Shown piece after piece: positions 1-6,196 of a stretch of DNA of 7,136 bases (the first letter of the stretch is position 1; every line of letters begins with the position of its first letter). This DNA is from an uncultured Lachnospiraceae bacterium (GTDB lineage Bacteria; Bacillota; Clostridia; Lachnospirales; Lachnospiraceae), in NCBI GenBank assembly GCA_947594085.1, contig CANQEB010000121.1, positions 1 to 7,136 on the forward strand, read 5' to 3'. A program made the translations under genes and the position numbers. The notes beneath the pieces were generated by a model that made no database searches, was not told where the DNA came from, and worked only from the letters and a program-made list of their open reading frames with translations.

Positions 1-56
1 TAAGGGGTTTGTAAAAAAAATTGTTTTGAAGGGTAAATTCTTTTTACAGTTAGGAT

Positions 57-67
57 TATAATATAGT
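57..67 (+). promoter_or_regulatory. Possible -10 region upstream of the small Ser/Asn-rich gene
   Basis: A perfect TATAAT (57-62) overlaps a TATAGT (62-67) in an AT-rich leader about 90 bases before the first gene. No convincing -35 hexamer lies 16-19 bases upstream: TTTACA at 43-48 is too close and TTGAAG at 26-31 is too far. It may be a promoter with a weak -35, a promoter for another sigma factor, or chance in AT-rich DNA. Confidence 0.25.
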
Positions 68-152
68 TTCCAAAAAATTGCAATACATATTTTTAATTTT
101 TATTGGAATACTAAAAGTGCAACAAAAAACTAAGATACAGGAGGCTATTATC

Positions 153-326
153 ATGGCGAAGAATACAAACAACATGGAGAGCCACAGCTCTTCAAACAGC
201 AAGAATTCTCAGTCACAGAATAAAACGACATCCAAGAACGCATCAAATACGAATTCTTCTAACTCTTCCAGCAAGAACGCGAAGGATTGCGATAATGGCG
301 GCAGCGAATCGCATTCGGAGTACTAA
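153..326 (+). CDS. Small Ser/Asn-rich low-complexity protein (57 aa), function unknown
   Basis: I do not recognise a function. The ATG at 153 is chosen because a clean CAGGAGG (138-144) sits 8 bases before it; an in-frame ATG at 78 has no such site and would add an unrelated hydrophobic stretch. The 57-residue product has 17 Ser, 12 Asn and 6 Lys. It contains no Ile, Leu, Val, Phe, Trp, Pro or Arg, so it has no hydrophobic core, signal peptide or membrane segment and is almost surely disordered. One Cys (residue 46) lies in an acidic, Gly-rich tail (DCDNGG, then SESHSEY). Short repeats of the SKN/SSN type run through residues 12-44. It stands alone: a terminator follows 12 bases after the stop. 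Similar tiny Asn/Ser-rich proteins occur, as I recall, in Lachnospiraceae. A spore, coat or stress role would be a guess. The real-gene call rests on the ribosome binding site plus terminator. Confidence 0.75.
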   Translation: MAKNTNNMESHSSSNSKNSQSQNKTTSKNASNTNSSNSSSKNAKDCDNGGSESHSEY

Positions 327-338
327 TTCCGACGGCAG

Positions 339-363
339 AAAGGGGCGCGTGTCGCCCTTTTTT
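339..363 (+). terminator. Rho-independent terminator after the Ser/Asn-rich gene
   Basis: A nine-pair stem (339-347 with 353-361, including one G-U pair) has a core of GGGCG/CGCCC, a five-base loop CGTGT (348-352) and a run of six T at 358-363. It begins 12 bases after the stop codon at 326 and isolates the small gene from the rhodanese gene. Confidence 0.85.
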
Positions 364-377
364 GTTGCGCAAAAAAG
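357..377. repeat. T-run/A-run inverted repeat overlapping the terminator tail
   Basis: CTTTTTTG (357-364) is exactly complementary to CAAAAAAG (370-377) around a five-base spacer, and the centre carries the palindrome TTGCGCAA (365-372). Because the left arm is the T tract of the terminator, the A tract may help make a terminator readable from the other strand, where the same GC stem would follow. No minus-strand gene is close enough to prove that use. Confidence 0.5.
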
Positions 378-435
378 AGTGTTGGTCAGGGACGGGAGAT
401 TATTCATATGATAAAAAAAAGAGGATTAGTACGCA

Positions 436-738
436 ATGGAAACGATTTCGGCAAGAGAATTGGAACGGTATGCCCGTGAGGGAAGTTACCTTATCATAGA
501 TTTGCGATCCGAAGAGGATTACCGGAAAGATCACGTCCGCGGTGCCATCAATGTGCCAAGGGGAAAATTTCGCGCGGAGTTGTCCGGCAGGCGGGGAGAC
601 ACGGTGATTCTTTACTGTGACCGTGGTGCGCTCAGCATGTCCGTCTCGCGGGAGCTTGAAAAGCAAGGCTATCACGCAAAGAGCGTAGTAGGTGGTTTTC
701 GGGCATACCGGGAGCAGAGAAAAGCGAGAATCCTGTGA
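436..738 (+). CDS. Single-domain rhodanese-like protein
   Basis: A 100-residue protein covering one rhodanese domain and little else. The N-terminal IIDLRSEEDY (residues 20-29) and the HVRGAINVP stretch (33-41) are the usual rhodanese landmarks. The active-site loop CDRGALS (61-67) carries the catalytic Cys61, which in this family takes sulfane sulfur as a persulfide, and VVGGF (84-88) follows it near the end. An active sulfurtransferase in the cytoplasm is therefore likely; no signal peptide is present. The substrate and acceptor cannot be read from the sequence. The ATG at 436 is preceded by GAGG (421-424) with a rather long spacer of 11 bases, and no better start fits the domain. The gene sits between the terminator at 339-363 and a possible promoter at 802-831, so it is probably transcribed alone. 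The start of its own promoter was not identified with confidence. Confidence 0.88.
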   Translation: METISARELERYAREGSYLIIDLRSEEDYRKDHVRGAINVPRGKFRAELSGRRGDTVILYCDRGALSMSVSRELEKQGYHAKSVVGGFRAYREQRKARIL

Positions 739-801
739 GCGATTCTTGATCATAGATTGTGCGTGCGCAACCCTGCGCGGAGCTTTTACAGCAATTTGAG
801 A

Positions 802-831
802 TTGACAAGGCAGGAGGATGGGCATTAAGAT
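802..831 (+). promoter_or_regulatory. Possible sigma-A promoter for the methyltransferase-peptidase pair
   Basis: A perfect TTGACA (802-807) is followed after 18 bases by TAAGAT (826-831), a 4/6 match to TATAAT. It lies about 65 bases before the ATG at 897. A second TTGACA at 843-848 has no matching -10 downstream. The -35 is good and the -10 is weak. Confidence 0.4.
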
Positions 832-896
832 AAGAAATACAATTGACAAACAGAAAATGCGGAGCAGGATGGGAAAGTACAGGAAGGATTTTTGGA

Positions 897-2054
897 ATGA
901 AGGATATGTTTGAATTGATCGCGCCGTGCCATTTTGGATTGGAGGCAGTGCTGAAGCGGGAAATCCTGGATCTTGGCTACGGGATCAGCAGTGTTGAGGA
1001 CGGAAGAGTGAGCTTTTGGGGAGATGCGGAGGCAATCACAGTCGCCAACGTATTCTTGCGTTCGGCAGAGCGTATCTTATTGAAAGTGGGAACAGTGCAT
1101 GCGGAAACTTTTGATGAATTGTTTGAGCATGTGAAGGCACTGAAATGGGAGACGTATCTGCCGGCCAGCGCGAAATTCTGGGTGACAAAAGCGACTTCCG
1201 TGAAGAGCAGGCTGTTTAGCCCGTCAGATATTCAGTCGATTGTGAAAAAAGCCATTGTAGAGCGCCTCAAGAGCGTCTATGGCGTCTCGTGGTTTGCGGA
1301 GGACGGAGCGAGCTATCCGATCAGAATTTTTTTGCTGAAGGACGAGGCTGTGATTGGCCTGGATACGACCGGTGAGTCGCTGCACAAGCGGGGCTACCGC
1401 AAACTGACCGCGAAAGCGCCAATTTCGGAGACGCTTGCGGCGGCTCTTATTATGCTGACACCCTGGAAGCGGGATCGGATTCTGGTCGATCCCTTTTGCG
1501 GTAGTGGGACATTTCCGATCGAGGCGGCGCTGATGGCGGCAAACATCGCGCCAGGCATGAACCGGTCATTTTTGGCGGAAAGCTGGGACAATCTGATCCC
1601 GCGTAAAAAGTGGTACGACGCGGTCGAGGAGGCGCAGGATCTTATAGACGACTCGGTACAGACAGATATTCAAGGCTATGATATTAATGCAGAGGTGATC
1701 AAGGCAGCGCGTGAGAATGCCCGTCTTGCGGGAGTGGACCACCTGATACATTTTCAGCGCCGCCCTGTCAGCGAACTGAATCACCCGAAGAAATATGGGT
1801 TTGTGATCACAAATCCACCGTATGGGGAGCGCATTGAGGACAGGGAGAGTTTGCCGGGACTGTACCGTGAGATTGGGCAGGCTTTTGCGAGGCTTGATTC
1901 TTGGCCGGAGTATGTGATCACATCCTACGAGGATGCAGAGAAATATATTGGCAAGAAGGCGGACAAAAATCGCAAGATTTATAATGGAATGATCAAGACT
2001 TATTTCTATCAGTTCCAGGGCCCGAAGCCGCAGAGGAGAGGGATGGGGCAGTAG
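897..2054 (+). CDS. rlmL: THUMP-domain RNA N2-guanine methyltransferase (RlmL/YpsC type)
   Basis: A 385-residue class I SAM-dependent RNA methyltransferase, about the length of the Bacillus YpsC relative. The N-terminal part (about 1-155) matches a ferredoxin-like plus THUMP RNA-binding region. The C-terminal part is the UPF0020 methylase domain: HKRGYR (163-168), the SAM-binding motif DPFCGSGTFP (198-207), GYDIN (260-264) with the acidic residue expected to hold the SAM ribose, and the catalytic NPPYGER (306-312). The NPPY motif marks modification of an exocyclic amino group, and in this family m2G in 23S rRNA (G2445 in E. coli RlmL). The exact target here is inferred; relatives also act on tRNA. 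The ATG at 897 has AGGAAGGA (881-888) 8 bases upstream. An in-frame TTG at 843 would add 18 residues that do not fit the family. The peptidase gene starts 2 bases after the stop, so the two are probably co-transcribed. Confidence 0.92.
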   Translation: MKDMFELIAPCHFGLEAVLKREILDLGYGISSVEDGRVSFWGDAEAITVANVFLRSAERILLKVGTVHAETFDELFEHVKALKWETYLPASAKFWVTKATSVKSRLFSPSDIQSIVKKAIVERLKSVYGVSWFAEDGASYPIRIFLLKDEAVIGLDTTGESLHKRGYRKLTAKAPISETLAAALIMLTPWKRDRILVDPFCGSGTFPIEAALMAANIAPGMNRSFLAESWDNLIPRKKWYDAVEEAQDLIDDSVQTDIQGYDINAEVIKAARENARLAGVDHLIHFQRRPVSELNHPKKYGFVITNPPYGERIEDRESLPGLYREIGQAFARLDSWPEYVITSYEDAEKYIGKKADKNRKIYNGMIKTYFYQFQGPKPQRRGMGQ

Positions 2055-2056
2055 GA

Positions 2057-3640
2057 GTGAAGAGAAGAGAACAGTGGAAATGGACGGCCGTACCGTGGTT
2101 TGTGCTTAGCTTGCTTCTCCTTGCAGCGATACCTCTGAAGGGGATACTCTCGGCCGCGGAGCAAACAGAAGCTGAGAAGAGCGTATGGGGCAAGCTGCGC
2201 GAAACGGAATATGAGAGTGAGACCGAGGGCTTTGGAGCTACAATGGCTGGAATTGAGTCGTCGGAAATCCGCGCGGAACGTCTGCCGACGCGCTGGTACG
2301 CCGGAGATTACGGGAAAAAGCCGACGCTGCGTTCTCAGGGAAGCGACGGGACCTGTTGGGCGTTTGCCGCGGTCTCCGCGCTCGAGGCATCGCTTCTGCC
2401 CGAACAGCGCATCGTCTTTTCGGCGGATCATATGAGCAGGAAAAACGCATTCACGGTGGATCTCGACGAGGGTGGGGATTATCTGATGGCGATGGCTTAC
2501 TTGAGCGGTTGGCAGGGACCCGTGACCGAGGAAGAGGATCCGTACGGGGACGGTGTCTCGCCGGATGGCTTGTCTCCCGCCGTACATGTGCAGGAGATAC
2601 AGCTGCTAGAGGACGCGAAGCCAGGGACGATCAAGGCTGCGGTTCGGGAGTATGGCGCAGTGCAGACATCCCTGTATATGAGACGGAGTGTGTCGCGGGA
2701 CGGGACTTCAATTGCATTGGAGACAGAGGCGCAGTCTGATTACGCTGCAGACGAGATGCATGATCTGGCAGGACAAACATCCAAAGGGACGAATAACTCG
2801 GATACCGCGTTTTATTACAATGATAAGACGAAAGCATATTTCTGCCCGGAGGAGCGGACACCGAACCACGATGTCGTGATCCTCGGCTGGGACGACGATT
2901 ATTCCCGATTTCTTTTTTCAGAGACGCCGGAGCGGGACGGCGCGTTCATCTGCCAGAATACCTGGGAGAACGGCTTCGGAGAGGACGGAATCTTTTACGT
3001 GTCCTATGCGGACCCGAACATCGCGAAGAACTGCGTGTGCTACACGCGGATCGAGCCGGTGGACAACTATTCGCGGATTTATCAGTATGACGACTGCGGC
3101 TGGCAGGGACGGCAGGGCTACGCGGACGAGAGCTGCTGGTGCGCGAATGTCTATACGGCGGCCGCCGACGAGACATTCGGCATGGAAGACACGGAAACGA
3201 GCGAGATGCCCGAGAAAACGGGAATGGGTTTGTCGGTATCTTCCGGCGAGCAGCTCGCGGCGATCGGATTTTACGCGGTTGGGCCGGATACTTCCTATGA
3301 GATATACCTCGTACACGATTTTCAGCACGCGGCTGACTTCTCCAAGCGGGAATATCTGCAGAAGGGAAAGCTGAAAAACGCGGGCTATTACACGCTTGAT
3401 CTGGATGCGCCGCAGTCGCTCGCGGCGGGAGAGCGTTTCGCTGTGATCGTGAAGTTGACGACGCCGGGGACGAATGATCCCGTGGCCGTGGAGTACCGGG
3501 CGGACAAATACACACAGAACGTGACGACCGAGGGGAAGGAGAGCTACCTGAGTCAGTACGGGGAACGCTGGGAGAACACGCAGGAGCGCTTCGGGACAAA
3601 TGTGTGCCTGAAGGCGTATATGTTGTCGGCAACAGAGTGA
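2057..3640 (+). CDS. Exported papain-family (C1) cysteine peptidase with lectin-like C-terminal domain
   Basis: A 527-residue secreted or membrane-anchored protease. Residues 1-34 form a signal sequence: a basic start (KRREQWK), a hydrophobic core (about 11-30) and a possible cleavage site at LSA-AEQ. The C1 domain has all four key residues: Gln94 (oxyanion hole) and Cys100 in RSQGSDGTCWAF, His271 in NHDVVILGWDDDYS, and Asn301 in CQNTWENGFGEDGIFYVSY. It should be catalytically active. Residues about 340-527 look like the lectin-like domain often joined to clostridial C1 peptidases, with the ANVYTA (363-368) and LAAIGFYA (400-407) stretches. The domain may bind a surface glycan or protein; no substrate can be read. 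The GTG start is chosen because the signal peptide begins there and the next in-frame Met is residue 63. The gene follows the methyltransferase stop by 2 bases, which suggests translational coupling, and its DNA is visibly richer in GC than its neighbours. No cell-wall sorting motif is seen at the C-terminus. Confidence 0.9.
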   Translation: MKRREQWKWTAVPWFVLSLLLLAAIPLKGILSAAEQTEAEKSVWGKLRETEYESETEGFGATMAGIESSEIRAERLPTRWYAGDYGKKPTLRSQGSDGTCWAFAAVSALEASLLPEQRIVFSADHMSRKNAFTVDLDEGGDYLMAMAYLSGWQGPVTEEEDPYGDGVSPDGLSPAVHVQEIQLLEDAKPGTIKAAVREYGAVQTSLYMRRSVSRDGTSIALETEAQSDYAADEMHDLAGQTSKGTNNSDTAFYYNDKTKAYFCPEERTPNHDVVILGWDDDYSRFLFSETPERDGAFICQNTWENGFGEDGIFYVSYADPNIAKNCVCYTRIEPVDNYSRIYQYDDCGWQGRQGYADESCWCANVYTAAADETFGMEDTETSEMPEKTGMGLSVSSGEQLAAIGFYAVGPDTSYEIYLVHDFQHAADFSKREYLQKGKLKNAGYYTLDLDAPQSLAAGERFAVIVKLTTPGTNDPVAVEYRADKYTQNVTTEGKESYLSQYGERWENTQERFGTNVCLKAYMLSATE

Positions 3641-3732
3641 AGCGCAAGCCGGATTGCATTGTCGCCTGAGCGCTGAGATGCAGCCTGGGCAGGGGCGCAG
3701 ATGTGTATTGGGAAAATGTGCGTGAAATGTGA

Positions 3733-3762
3733 TTTACATATCGTGCAGAATTGTGATACAAT
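3733..3762 (+). promoter_or_regulatory. Extended -10 promoter for rdgB-yfcE
   Basis: TTTACA (3733-3738, 5/6 match to the -35 consensus) and TACAAT (3757-3762, 5/6 match to the -10) are separated by 18 bases, and a TG one base before the -10 (3754-3755) makes an extended -10. Transcription should start near 3769, about 48 bases before the rdgB ATG. The rest of 3641-3816 holds no gene and no clear terminator, so read-through from the peptidase gene is possible. Confidence 0.75.
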
Positions 3763-3816
3763 CATAAAAATGCTGGAAGCAGAGACAAAGGCGGACGAAA
3801 GGACGGATAGTCAGAT

Positions 3817-4422
3817 ATGATAGAACGCATTATTTTCGCGACCGGGAACGAGGACAAGCTGAGGGAGATCCGTATGATCCTGTCCGATCTGGGCGTTCCG
3901 CTGGTCTCAATGAAGGAAGCTGGGATTTCGGCCGACATCGAGGAGAACGGAAAAAGCTTCGAGGAGAATGCGATCATCAAGGCAAAGACGATCATGGAGC
4001 TCACGGGTGAGGCTGTTATGGCGGACGATTCCGGATTGCAGATCGATTATCTGGACGGAGCACCGGGAATCTATTCCGCACGGTTTATGGGGGATGATAC
4101 TTCTTATGATGTGAAGAACGCGGCGCTTCTGGAAAAGCTTGAAGGAGTGCCGGATGAGAGACGTACGGCCCGGTTTGCCTGCGCGATTGCCTGCGCGCTG
4201 CCGGGTGGACGAATTCTTACGAGTTATGGTACGATGGAAGGCCGAATCGGTTACGAGATCAAGGGTGAAAATGGATTTGGATATGACCCGATCTTCTTTC
4301 TCCCGGAGTGTGGCTGTACCTCAGCAGAAATATCGCCGGAGAAGAAGAACGAGTTGAGTCATCGTGGCAAGGCACTTCGGATCATGAAGGAGAAACTGGA
4401 AACGATATTGAGGGAGAACTGA
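3817..4422 (+). CDS. rdgB: XTP/dITP diphosphatase (non-canonical purine NTP pyrophosphatase, RdgB/HAM1)
   Basis: A 201-residue, full-length member of the Ham1/RdgB family. These cytoplasmic enzymes split dITP, XTP and dXTP to the monophosphate plus pyrophosphate and so keep deaminated purines out of DNA and RNA. The family landmarks are in order: FATGNEDKLREI (7-18) at the nucleotide-binding N-terminus, EENGKSFEENAIIKA (42-56), ADDSGL (69-74) with the presumed catalytic Asp71, GAPGIYSARF (81-90), GFGYDPIF (153-160) and SHRGKA (181-186) for base recognition. The ATG at 3817 is fixed by the family start just before IIFATGN. Its ribosome site (AAAGGA, 3798-3803) is weak, with a long 13-base spacer. 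The gene has its own promoter at 3733-3762 and is followed 6 bases later by yfcE, a pairing I recall from other Clostridia. Confidence 0.96.
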   Translation: MIERIIFATGNEDKLREIRMILSDLGVPLVSMKEAGISADIEENGKSFEENAIIKAKTIMELTGEAVMADDSGLQIDYLDGAPGIYSARFMGDDTSYDVKNAALLEKLEGVPDERRTARFACAIACALPGGRILTSYGTMEGRIGYEIKGENGFGYDPIFFLPECGCTSAEISPEKKNELSHRGKALRIMKEKLETILREN

Positions 4423-4428
4423 GGACGG

Positions 4429-4911
4429 ATGAAAATTCTGGTTGTGAGTGATACGCACGGACGTGAGGGAAATCTGGAACGAGTGCTGCAGGAAATTGGA
4501 ATGCCGGACTGTGTGATTCACCTGGGCGACTATGAGGGTGGAGAAGCGCATATTCAGGAGATGGTGAGCTGCCCGCTGTATATGGTGGCCGGGAACTGTG
4601 ATTTCTTCTCGAGGTTGCCTCTGACGCAGATTGCCGAGATCGGGGGTCAGCGTATTCTGATCACACACGGACATTATTATTTTGTGTCGGTTGGCATGAG
4701 GGATCTGATCGAGGATGCCAAGGCAAACGGCTGCAACATTGCTATGTTCGGGCATACGCACAGGCCGTTTTTGGATCAGAGCGATGATGAGGTCACAGTA
4801 TTGAATCCGGGTAGCTTATCTTTTCCGCGACAGGAAGATCAGCGGCCGAGCTATGCTGTAGTGACGGTCGGGGAAGGAGCGTCGCCGAAGTACGAGTTTT
4901 TCTATTTATGA
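4429..4911 (+). CDS. yfcE: YfcE/MJ0936-family metallophosphoesterase
   Basis: A 160-residue single-domain calcineurin-like phosphoesterase with a complete set of metal ligands: SDTH (7-10, Asp8 and His10), GD (33-34, Asp34), GNCD (55-58, Asn56), THGH (79-82, His80) and GHTHRP (108-113, His109 and His111). Relatives are cytoplasmic Mn-dependent phosphodiesterases active on model substrates; the natural substrate is not settled for the family, so no pathway is claimed. The ATG lies 6 bases after the rdgB stop, with GAGGACGG directly upstream as a short-spaced ribosome site that overlaps that stop, so the two genes very likely form one transcript with coupled translation. Pairing with rdgB suggests, but does not show, a role in nucleotide clean-up. 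A run of seven T follows the stop, but I see no good hairpin before it, so the end of this transcript is unclear. Confidence 0.93.
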   Translation: MKILVVSDTHGREGNLERVLQEIGMPDCVIHLGDYEGGEAHIQEMVSCPLYMVAGNCDFFSRLPLTQIAEIGGQRILITHGHYYFVSVGMRDLIEDAKANGCNIAMFGHTHRPFLDQSDDEVTVLNPGSLSFPRQEDQRPSYAVVTVGEGASPKYEFFYL

Positions 4912-4982
4912 TAAAATGTTTTTTTGAAAGAATGGGTTGCCGTGCAGATGGTGAATTTTCCCGAATTTGAGGTAGAAAAGGC

Positions 4983-5012
4983 TTGACTTTCCATGCATTG
5001 GTATGGTACACT
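4983..5012 (+). promoter_or_regulatory. Strong extended -10 promoter for the rpmG-secE-nusG-rplKA operon
   Basis: TTGACT (4983-4988, 5/6 match) and TACACT (5007-5012) are spaced by 18 bases, with TG at 5004-5005 one base before the -10. Its architecture is the same as that of the rdgB promoter at 3733-3762. A start near 5018 would give a leader of about 200 bases before rpmG. The first part of the gene-free region, 4912-4982, shows nothing I can name. Confidence 0.8.
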
Positions 5013-5032
5013 AAACGAGCGTATGGAAGCAG

Positions 5033-5058
5033 GCTTTTTTTTTGTGTCTAAAAAAAGC
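5033..5058 (+). other. T-run/A-run hairpin just after the operon transcription start
   Basis: GCTTTTTTT (5033-5041) pairs with AAAAAAAGC (5050-5058) around an eight-base loop, and the T run is nine bases long in all (5035-5043). It would begin about 15 bases into the leader RNA. The stem is almost all A-U, and only a tiny GC stretch precedes the T run, so it is not a standard terminator. It could affect promoter escape or early pausing. Confidence 0.4.
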
Positions 5059-5080
5059 GAAACAGATTTTTACAGACGTA

Positions 5081-5187
5081 GTAACTATTCAGTACCCACG
5101 AAGATTGTTTTCGATGGCATGCTGCACATTTGTGCCAGGCGATCACGGCCTGGGCAGTAAGTGTTTCGATTTGTGCTGAACAGTTAC
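5081..5187. repeat. Imperfect inverted repeat forming a long structured leader element
   Basis: GTAACTATTCAGTAC (5081-5095) pairs with GTGCTGAACAGTTAC (5173-5187): 15 positions with one A-C mismatch and one U-G pair. Inside it, CGAA (5099-5102) can pair with TTCG (5165-5168). TGCTGC (5120-5125) can pair with GCAGTA (5154-5159), stacked on CCAGGC (5135-5140) with GCCTGG (5148-5153) and a GATCACG loop. The whole 107 bases can thus fold as one branched or bulged rod. It lies in the leader of the rpmG operon and ends 30 bases before the rpmG start. It may be a palindromic intergenic repeat dispersed in the genome or a cis-regulatory RNA; only one copy is in this window. It encodes no protein and is not a tRNA. 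Confidence 0.6.
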
Positions 5188-5217
5188 CAGACTATTTAAG
5201 GAAGAGAGGTGGGAGTT

Positions 5218-5367
5218 GTGCGTGTAAGAATCACATTGGCATGTACTGAGTGCAAGCAGCGTAATTACAACATGACGAAAGAGAAAAAGAACCACCCTGA
5301 CAGAATGGAGACGAAGAAATATTGTCGGTTCTGCAGGAAACACACGTTACACAAGGAAACCAAGTAA
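5218..5367 (+). CDS. rpmG: 50S ribosomal protein L33 (four-cysteine, zinc-binding form)
   Basis: A 49-residue protein starting [12 protein letters not shown] and ending HTLHKETK, the normal length for L33, a small protein of the large ribosomal subunit near the tRNA exit site. Two CxxC pairs, Cys9/Cys12 (CTEC) and Cys36/Cys39 (CRFC), are intact, so this is the zinc-binding version; many bacteria also carry a cysteine-free copy used under zinc shortage. The start is GTG at 5218, with an AGGTGG Shine-Dalgarno (5207-5212) five bases upstream; no ATG start fits. It opens the operon downstream of the promoter at 4983-5012 and its structured leader, and secE follows after 32 bases, the standard bacterial order. 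Confidence 0.95.
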   Translation: MRVRITLACTECKQRNYNMTKEKKNHPDRMETKKYCRFCRKHTLHKETK

Positions 5368-5399
5368 CTGGTAGATTCGCGCAAAGGAAGTGAAGAAAT

Positions 5400-5606
5400 A
5401 TGGCAGACAAAGCTGAGAAGAATCAGAAGAGCTGGTTCGATGGCCTCAAGGCCGAGTTCAAAAAAATCATATGGCCGGATCGGAAATCGCTCGTGAAGCA
5501 GACCGGCGCCGTAGTTGCCGTTTCTATCGTACTTGGAATGATCATTGCGATTCTGGATTTCATCTTCCAGCATTGCGTGGATATTCTGGTAAACATCCAT
5601 TTCTGA
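5400..5606 (+). CDS. secE: Preprotein translocase subunit SecE
   Basis: A 68-residue SecE of the short, single-span Gram-positive type; it clamps SecY in the membrane translocation channel. The N-terminal part has the family helix and hinge (FDGLKAEFKKIIWPDRKSL, about 13-31, with the conserved WP pair at 25-26). One membrane span follows at about 36-56 (GAVVAVSIVLGMIIAILDFIF). The ATG at 5400 is preceded by AAAGGAAG (5383-5390) with a 9-base spacer. It sits between rpmG and nusG as in most bacteria, and nusG begins 24 bases after the stop, so co-transcription is expected. Confidence 0.96.
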   Translation: MADKAEKNQKSWFDGLKAEFKKIIWPDRKSLVKQTGAVVAVSIVLGMIIAILDFIFQHCVDILVNIHF

Positions 5607-5630
5607 TGAAGTGAGGGCAAGGGTGATCGT

Positions 5631-6146
5631 ATGGCAGAAGCTAGCTGGTATGTAGCTCATACCTATTCAGGTTATGAAAACAAAGTAAAAGCTAACATCG
5701 AGAAGACGATAGAGAACCGGCATCTGGAGGATCAGATTCTGGAGGTCCGTGTGCCGCTTCAGGATGTTGTGGAGCTGAAGAACGGAGTCAGAAAGACGGT
5801 TCAGAAGAAGCTGTTTCCCGGTTATGTGCTGATCAATATGATCATGAATGATGATACCTGGTATGTCGTCAGGAACACGCGTGGCGTTACAGGATTTGTG
5901 GGTCCGGGATCCAAGCCGGTACCGCTCACCGATCTGGAGATGTTCAATCTTGGCATCCAGTCGAACAATGTTACGGTGGAGTTCGAGGTTGGAGATACCG
6001 TCACCGTCGTCGGCGGGGTTTGGAAGGATACCATGGGTGTGATCCAGGCGGTCAATATGGGCAAACAGAGTGTTACCATCAATGTTGAGTTGTTCGGACG
6101 CGAGACGCCGGTGGAGATCAGTTTTGCTGAGATTCGGAAGGTGTGA
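5631..6146 (+). CDS. nusG: Transcription termination/antitermination factor NusG
   Basis: A 171-residue full-length NusG. The N-terminal NGN domain (about 1-112) carries WYVAHTYSGYENKVKANIE (6-24), LFPGYVLINM (61-70) and WYVVRNTRGVTGFVG (77-91), the surface that binds the RNA polymerase clamp helices. The C-terminal KOW domain (about 117-171) has FEVGDTVTVVGGVWKDTMG and ends in LFGRETPVEISFAEIRKV. In this family it modulates pausing and links polymerase to the ribosome or to Rho. The start at 5631 has AAGGGTG (5619-5625) as its ribosome site. No terminator is seen between nusG and rplK, only hairpins without a T tract, so the transcript probably continues. Nothing is unusual in length or motifs. 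Confidence 0.97.
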   Translation: MAEASWYVAHTYSGYENKVKANIEKTIENRHLEDQILEVRVPLQDVVELKNGVRKTVQKKLFPGYVLINMIMNDDTWYVVRNTRGVTGFVGPGSKPVPLTDLEMFNLGIQSNNVTVEFEVGDTVTVVGGVWKDTMGVIQAVNMGKQSVTINVELFGRETPVEISFAEIRKV

Positions 6147-6196
6147 CCAAGGACAGCGTGTGCACGTGTGCAGCAGAGCGCGTATAGCAGATGCTG

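Noticed and set aside
78..152. Upstream ATG that would lengthen the Ser/Asn-rich protein by 25 residues
   Set aside because: No ribosome site, and the added AT-rich stretch is unlike the rest. CAGGAGG points to the ATG at 153.
843..896. TTG start that would add 18 residues to the methyltransferase
   Set aside because: The ATG at 897 has AGGAAGGA at good spacing and gives the family length of 385 residues.
2009..2587. 192-codon minus-strand frame across the methyltransferase/peptidase junction
   Set aside because: No ribosome site or recognisable domain, and it overlaps two well-supported genes.
3641..3674. Terminator after the peptidase from AGCGC/GCGCT
   Set aside because: Only five pairs across a loop of about 24 bases, and no T tract.
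2946..3761. Long minus-strand open frame opposite the peptidase gene
   Set aside because: Its product is a Ser/Arg/Pro-rich string with no domain, typical of the antisense of a GC-rich gene. The + strand frame has a full papain catalytic set.
4912..4930. Terminator after yfcE based on its T run
   Set aside because: No stable GC hairpin precedes the T residues.
5081..5187. tRNA gene (for example tRNA-Trp, often near secE)
   Set aside because: A GTTTCGATT-like stretch resembles a T loop, but the flanks do not form a T stem, and no acceptor stem or anticodon arm of tRNA spacing can be drawn.
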